This document shows, one piece after another, positions 58,280 through 64,000 of a stretch of 64,000 bases of DNA. Made by a program: the position numbers and the translations under genes. The notes under the pieces were generated by a model that worked only from the letters and a program-made list of their open reading frames with translations, was not told the DNA's origin and did no database searches. The first letter of the stretch is position 1, and each line of letters opens with the position of its first letter. Origin of the DNA: Pyrus communis (taxonomy: Eukaryota; Streptophyta; Magnoliopsida; Rosales; Rosaceae); contig NC_084813.1 of assembly GCF_963583255.1 (NCBI RefSeq), forward strand, positions 19,225,799 through 19,289,798, given 5' to 3'.

Positions 58280-59402
58280 GTAAATCTCAGTTTACTACCC
58301 TCAAGTTTCGTGGTTTTCAACATTTAGTACATGAAGTTTTTTTCGTCCTAGAGTCATACCTAAAATGTTAATTTTGGGACAATCTCATACATCTATTAGT
58401 CTTGCTGTTAAGTCTTCCATTAACTGATGACGTGGCACCCATGTGGACAACAATTGGGCGCCACGTGTCATTAAAAAATTTTTAAAATATTAAAAAAATA
58501 TTATAAAAAAAAAAAAAAAAGAAAACCCAGTACCCACTTCTTCCCCACCCGACACCCTCCACCCCCTTGGTCTTCTCTACCCGAGCACCCCCTTCTCTCA
58601 TCCCCCATCACCCACCCCTTGCCCACCTGAACCACCCCTTCTCCCATCGGGCCATCCCCCATCTCCAACCCCACCGAGATGCTGTCACACAAGTCCTTCA
58701 TCATCAAGAAGAAGCTGGCGAAAATTGCTTTATGATTTTCATTCTGAGAAACAGATACAAACATTTTATGTTAAATATCGGGAACTTCCATGGAGTCTCG
58801 TAACAGAGATTGCTATATGAAATTGTATTTGATTTGTAGTTCAATTTAATTAGTTTGGTTTGTAAAATAACAAAATCTAGGAAACTTAATCATCAGGAAG
58901 AAAGAGACTGGGAGAGTTGAACAAGAAGAGAGAGGTCGCGGATGTGAGAATCCAAGAGGCCGTTAATGAGGTTGCAGGGTGAGAATTGCAGAGGTCACGA
59001 AGCGAGTCGAGCTCGTTAGTAAATTGAACTACAAAGGGTGGCTCGGGTGGGCAAGGGGTGGGTGATGGGGGATGGGAGAAGGGGGTGCTTGGGTGGAGAA
59101 GTCGAAGGGGGCGGAGGGGATGGAGCGGTGGATGGGTGGAGGGGTGGAGGGTGGAGGGTGGAGGGTGGGGAAGAAGAAGTGGATACTGGGGTTTTTTTTT
59201 TTTTTTTTTTTAATGACATGTGGTGCCCAATTAGTGTCCATATAGACGTCACGTCATCTGTTAAAGGAAAACTTAACAGCTAAACTAACAGATGTATGAG
59301 ACTATTCCAAAATTAACACTTTGGGTATGACTCTGAGACGAAAAAAATTTTATGTATTACATGTTAAAAACCACGAAACTTAAAGGTAGTAAGCTAAGAA
59401 AC
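58280..59402. mobile_element. 1.1 kb long-TIR (Pack-MULE-like) element
   Basis: Left arm (about 58286-58638) and right arm (59036-59398) are reverse complements over roughly 350 bp. Paired landmarks are 'ttactacc', 'aagtttcgtggttttcaac', 'agagtcatacc', the A-run/T-run, and the C-rich block CATCCCCCATCACCCACCCC matching GGGGTGGGTGATGGGGGATG. The 400 bp core is unlike the arms and holds a ribosomal protein gene fragment. Long inverted termini with gene cargo are the Pack-MULE pattern. No 9 bp target duplication was fixed, so the superfamily is inferred. The homopurine/homopyrimidine arms would form a strong hairpin. Confidence 0.75.
58679..58723 (+). pseudogene. Captured 5' end of ribosomal protein eL39 gene
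   Basis: Fifteen codons read MLSHKSFIIKKKLAK and then IAL and a stop. Plant eL39 starts MPSHK(S/T)F.IKKKLAKK, so 13 of about 15 positions agree, including the start Met and the KKKLAK block. The remaining residues of this 51-residue large-subunit protein are missing. It lies in the core of the long-TIR element, which explains the truncation. Confidence 0.7.
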
Positions 59403-60579
59403 GCAGGATAAAAATAGAGATAGAAATTAAAAGTCAAAGAAAACGGTGGAAGGAAATGCCCGAGAGACTGAAAATCAATTAAAGGTGGAATCAAATCGCA
59501 ACTGCTCATAGCAATTTGAAATCTAATATCACGTTCATACTTTATTGTCTTTTGCATTAAGTCTGAAATATGATGATAAAATGATGAATAAAAATTACGT
59601 TAGTACTGCAAACATAAAAACTACCATATAAAACAATGAATAATTTGTAATAAAAGATAAAAACGAAAACAAAAAATTAACCATTGCCAAAGCCTCAACA
59701 ACCCAAAAAACAGAATGGCAATATTAATAACAAAGAAAACAAATTAAACAAATTAAACAAATTTCAAACCTTGTTCGTTGTTTGTTCCACTGTTAGTAAA
59801 ATTCCAGAGATTGATTGATTGTAGAAGAACTTCTATTCAATAATCCTGTAAAAATGCATGCGAAGATTAACATTAAGGAATAAAACACAAACGTTAATAA
59901 TTGAGAAATTAGAATTATGGAGGAGGAATAAAATTCAATTAACCACAAAATGAATTGTGTTACCGGCTTTGTCAAAGGGCCAATTCTTGTTGGTTTTTTG
60001 CCAATTTCATCTTCTCCTCGAGGCTCCAGTAACACAATTTCAATTTGTTCTCTCAGATTCTTTTATTTTGTGTTTTATTTACATCTCTTCCCGCAAAACT
60101 GCTTCATATCCCACATTTGCTTTTATTTTCATGCACATTTGCATTCCATAAAACTGCTCCCATTACACGGTTCAAGAGTAACTATAAGCGTATTTAGGTT
60201 TCTTTTTTATCTTTTATTTTTTATTCAATTACTGAAAGTAGCTTGAAAACTACAGTATCTCCCACAATCCCACATTTCTTTCCAATTTTTTTCATTTATT
60301 ATTTTTTTTAATTGGTTTTTTTTAGTGCATCTTTCACCTTATGTATTTATCTACTTTTTTTTTTTTTTTAATGAAGATCAGTTAGCAGTATTGCATTGAT
60401 CACTTACTATGTGGACTCTTGACCAGTATTGGTTTTAAATTCCGTTTCCTTTTTGTTTTTGTTTTTGTTTTTGTTTTTTTTATTATTTTGTTTTCCAATA
60501 CATTTTTTTGTTGAGATATGGTTTTTTACCAGTTTGTCCTGTTTTTTGAATTTTTGGGGTTTTGATTGTGAAGGAAACA
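59403..60579. other. AT-rich sequence between transposon and RLP relic
   Basis: A short GTTTTT run lies near 60453-60478 and a T-run near 60357-60371. A 98-codon frame at 59950-60246 has no recognised similarity. No LRR coding sequence is detectable to the left of the RLP 3'-flank copy. Confidence 0.35.
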
Positions 60580-60885
60580 AGTCATTATTTTATCCATGAA
60601 ATGTTTGATTGTTCAAAATCCATTCAGCCTTCAGTGTAACTTTTTTTATTCAACAAAATTTTCCTTGTGCTGCGAGGTTTCCTTAAAAGATATCATTCTA
60701 ACTTGTCATGCATGCTTGCTATTGATTAGTGTAAAACATATATTTGTGAGAGTTGTATTATATTTTTGAGTAGTGAGTACCCTAAATTTTACCGCATGCA
60801 TCCTCTTGCACTGCTGCCTTAATTTACCACCATAAGTTTTTTAGCAACCTTAATGAGGAAGTTTCCTTTCCAAAAGTACCTTTAA
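60580..60885 (+). pseudogene. Relic of an RLP gene copy: 3' flank only
   Basis: This segment aligns with 52297-52623, the sequence immediately after the intact receptor's stop codon. Shared phrases in order are 'gtcattattttatccatgaaatgtttg', 'gaggtttccttaaaa', 'ttgtgagagttgtattatattt', 'gcatgcatc' and 'caaccttaatgaggaag'. The similarity begins right at the stop codon position, and no coding sequence remains to the left. The donor of the putative 3' UTR intron is lost (CATTCAGCC). Confidence 0.85.
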
Positions 60886-61612
60886 TCCCACCATAGGCCT
60901 GAAATATAAAAAATTAAAAAGATTCTCATAAATTAAATTTCAATGGTTGAAATGACCAAACATTAAATTTTAACGACTTTCCTATTAAATATTGACGATA
61001 CAACAATTAAAAATTGATGACATAACGATCATGTGACAAGTATACTAGAAACAAATCATTTCAGAAATTAAGATTTGAGAAATGATTATTATGGCAATTT
61101 CCCAAAACAAAAAATCGAATGGCAAAGAAGCCCTCAAAGCCTTAATCCCATGGCAAGAACAAGACCAGAGAAAACCTACAATCAGACCACAGATTCCATA
61201 ATGGTTCACCTCTAGCTAAGAGAGCAGTTAGCCAAGAATGTCATGTATTGCACTGATTTTAGAACCATGGCATCATTGGCTGCAAATTCATTGTTTGTTT
61301 TCCAAGACTTTTTCTGTTGACCTTTTCTCTGCTTGTTGTTGTTTGGATCGCATTGTTTCCAAGTTCTTATCACTGTGTTCGGGCAAAGAAACGTTTAGTT
61401 TTTTCTTCTTGACTTTATTCTTAACCCCAAGCAATTAAATATCACATAAAAAGAGAAATTGTTGTTATAAAAACACAAGGACACTTATCCATTATATGCA
61501 AGTTAATGACACCTCCATCTTAATCCTTCCAACTCAAAACCCAGTCATAAAGGTAATGATGATGTGTGAATATATGCATAGCTAGATGCATAACACGTGA
61601 GTAGCTATGTAA
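60886..61612. other. Intergenic, no gene seen
   Basis: I see no repeat borders or supported coding frame here. Confidence 0.3.
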
Positions 61613-61811
61613 GGAAATGGATCCTCTCCGGATCCCTTTCACCAAATTTACCCCATCAATCAATTCGGAGCTTTGAAATTTGACTCAACGGCTAAAAACA
61701 AATTATCCCTTTAAAAGTTATAATAATTTTAGTCATTAGATCAAATTTCAAAGGCCCGGATTGATTGATGAGTTGGATTTGGTGGAAGGTATCCGGAGAG
61801 GATCCCTTTCC
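61613..61811. mobile_element. 199 bp MITE, same family as 5519-5717
   Basis: The inverted ends are GGAAATGGATCCTCTCCGG and CCGGAGAGGATCCCTTTCC. The flanks are GCTATGTAA (61604-61612) and ACTATGTAA (61812-61820), 8 of 9 identical. The centre shares 'ccctttaaa.agttataataatt' with the element at 5519, and the length is the same. Mutator-type by its 9 bp duplication. Confidence 0.85.
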
Positions 61812-61820
61812 ACTATGTAA

Positions 61821-62761
61821 AAGCTTATCTAAGGTTCATTCTATTTAAAAAATAATAATATCCACATATACAACAAAAAATATGGGGACTTTACATGTCA
61901 TACATTATAATGAAGGTTCATGCAACCATGGTTGAAAAAAATATTGAGATTAAAATTATTGTTTTGAAAGAACCTGATTGCGTAATAATATTGAGGATCG
62001 GTTTTAGCAAAAAATTCCATATCAAATTACCTAGAGTGGTGGAGGAGTGTGCTGATAATGTATTATAGCTTATTTAAAGAGAGGAGTGCGGCAATAGAGA
62101 GTAAGAGTGGGCAAAGAGTAGAGAAAGTGTAAGGATCTCTTATGTGTATGTTATTCCCACTACACAGTGCTTTTATTTATAGTAGAGAATAAGAAGATGA
62201 TTAACTTGTCCTCCAAAGAAATACAATCTTATAAAGAATAAGGAAACGATATACACAATCACAATCCAAAAATATCTATACCATAATAAACCAAAATTAG
62301 CACAAATATGATAGAAATCGCAATAATGCTTGCCTAAACATTTAGATTAATCTAACGATTAATTAATTAATAACCTTATATTATCTCTATTAGCGTGATA
62401 AGCATGACAGACAAAAGGAAAAGAAAAAGAAAAGAGACATTAGAGTTTTCGTTTAGCCTGATAAGCATGATAGACAGCTTAATAATGAAGAGCACTCACT
62501 CGACTTCAAGTCTTCTACGTTGATGTTTTACTGCTGCCCGGGACGACAATTCTTAATGTGTTTCCGCAGTGTCATTATCAGAAACACTGATCCCGGCCGT
62601 TTATGTTCTTTCTTTCTCTATTTGTTCACATTAATTATCAATTATATCATCCAAAAAACAAGCAAAAAGAACACCACATTGTACTTGTGTATTTAAGTTT
62701 GCTATGGAGGACATATTCGACATATAACAAACCCATAAAATAACAATTACATAGTCAGGAG
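61821..62761. other. Upstream region of the second RLP copy
   Basis: AT-rich and without a gene. It shares no obvious stretch with the 250 bp upstream of the intact receptor at 49359. Confidence 0.35.
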
Positions 62762-64000
62762 ATGGGAATGCGGTCGTCTTGGCGGTGTAATGTTTTCTCA
62801 TTGCAATGTTATATTTTTATGTTCCTCAATATTACCCACTATTGTTTCTGTTTCTCACTTGTGCAGACACAAACCGTAGGCCACCATGATGAGTGCCCTG
62901 CCTTGCTGCAATTCAAGGATAGCTTTACGATCAGAAAATCTGCTTCTGATGAGCCTTTTGCATATCCAAAGGCTGGATCTTGGATGCGAGAAGGAGATCA
63001 AAATCGGAGCAACTGTTGTTTGTGGGATGGTGTTGAGTGCCATGAGGAGTCTCGCCATGTCATTGGCCTTGACCTCAGGAGCAGCTTTCTTTATGGTTCT
63101 ATCAATTCCAACAGCAGCCTCTTTCAACTCGTTCACTTACAGAGGCTTGACCTCTCGGATAATGACTTCAATTTCTCTTCAATACCATCACGTTTAGGTC
63201 ATGATCTTACTTGTTTGACGTACCTAAACCTCTCATATTCCGTATTTTCTGGCCAAATTCCAATCGAAATTTCAAAGCTATCAAAGTTGTCAACCCTTGA
63301 TCTGTCTTCTAATAATGATTTGGAGCTTAAGAGAACCAACCTGAGAAGCCTAATCCAAAACTTCACCAGCATAAAAGAACTTGATCTCAGCGACGTGGAC
63401 ATACATTCCACCGTTCCTGAAATGCTGAGGATTGCAACTTCTCTCACAGTTCTTTCACTTGGGACATGTCAGTTGTATGGGGAATTCCCAATAGGTATTT
63501 TCCAGCTACCAAACTTAGAGGCACTAGATTTGTATGAAAACTTCAACCTAGCCGGTTATATTCCTACCTTTAACATGACCAATTCCTTCAAGGTATTGGA
63601 TGTTGCCGAGACAAGTTTCTATGGTCAGTTGCCTAATTCTATCGGAAACCTTCATTAACACTTTGAGCATCTCATTTTGCAATTTTTATCCCCATGTTCC
63701 ATCTTCCCTCAGAAACCTTACACAGCTCACTTACCTTGACATTTCTTCATTCTACGACATTGACTATTCCAACAAAACAAGCCAAGTAGTTCCAGATTCC
63801 TGGTCTTGGATCGGAAAGCTAACGAAACTTCATCTCTTGGGGCTTGCATATACCAACTTACGGGGAAATTTTCCATATTTTGTGGCTAACCTGACGCAAC
63901 TTGCATCTCTAGACTTGAGCTTCAATAGTATAACTGGTGAAATCCCATCTTGGATTATGAACTTAACCCAATTAACTGATCTCGTCCTTTCCTCCAATAA
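62762..64000 (+). pseudogene. Second Cf-9-class LRR receptor-like gene, frameshifted, cut by window end
   Basis: From 62762 the frame encodes 298 residues collinear with the intact receptor: signal peptide (about residues 1-36), N-cap (CPALLQFKDSFTI, CCLWDGVECHEESRHVIGLDL) and LRRs up to GQLPNSIGNLH. It then meets TAA at 63656. Between CAT and the next shared codons (AGC ATC) there are 10 bases where the intact copy has 15, a net 5-base loss. From 63666 the next frame continues without a stop to 64000: FCNFYPHVPSSLRNLT, LDISSFYD, LSFNSITGEIPSWIMNLTQL. As it stands it could yield at most a secreted LRR fragment with no transmembrane helix. A sequencing error at one position is the alternative. 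Confidence 0.9.

Noticed and set aside
59016..59252. Proline-rich open frames on both strands
   Set aside because: They are translations of the C-rich/G-rich inverted arm of a transposon and appear in both arms.

Overview
The window is plant nuclear DNA. It has GT-AG introns, AT-rich non-coding sequence, many small inverted-repeat transposons, Copia relics and a tandem Cf-9-type receptor-like protein locus. The repeat families look like those of apple and pear, so Rosaceae (Malus or Pyrus) is my best guess. That is an inference from remembered sequence, not a database match.

Six loci carry recognisable host genes, and the rest is mostly transposon-derived. (1) 14988-21308 (+) is the F-box/WD-like regulator STERILE APETALA (SAP), two exons around a 4.9 kb intron. 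(2) 25688-29635 (-) is the SAGA-type adaptor ADA2a, twelve exons. (3) 30384-32233 (+) is the exosome core subunit RRP42, seven coding exons, head to head with ADA2a across a 748 bp intergenic region. (4) 32985-34574 (-) is an intronless mitochondrial-type P-class PPR protein, convergent with RRP42. (5) 49359-52298 (+) is an intact 979-residue LRR receptor-like protein. (6) 62762 to the window end (+) is a second copy of that receptor family, broken by a frameshift. A 3'-flank relic of a third copy lies between them at about 60.58 kb.

The left 14 kb holds a decayed Copia integrase, a 5S-rRNA-derived repeat, an NLR N-terminal relic and several non-autonomous DNA elements. The stretch 35.9-48.6 kb is the most unusual part. 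A terminal-inverted-repeat element carries a captured PPR gene piece that was itself hit by two MITEs (35954-37743). Next comes a degenerate Copia element on the minus strand (38995-41550). After it is a Helitron-like element ending at 47640 that carries exon pieces of at least four unrelated genes (PPR, casein kinase 1, UTP7/WDR46, an LRL/UNE12-type bHLH), all in one orientation. Around 55-59 kb are a nuclear plastid insertion with half of trnR-ACG, a second Helitron-type terminus, a 96 bp minisatellite that stays open as one reading frame, and a long-TIR element holding the start of a ribosomal protein eL39 gene.

The host genes do not form a pathway. ADA2a and RRP42 share a promoter region and are, to my recollection, also neighbours in Arabidopsis, so that pair looks like old microsynteny. 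The receptor cluster shows birth-and-death evolution. The transposon-captured fragments show ongoing exon shuffling. Exon borders were set by hand from splice sites and reading phase.
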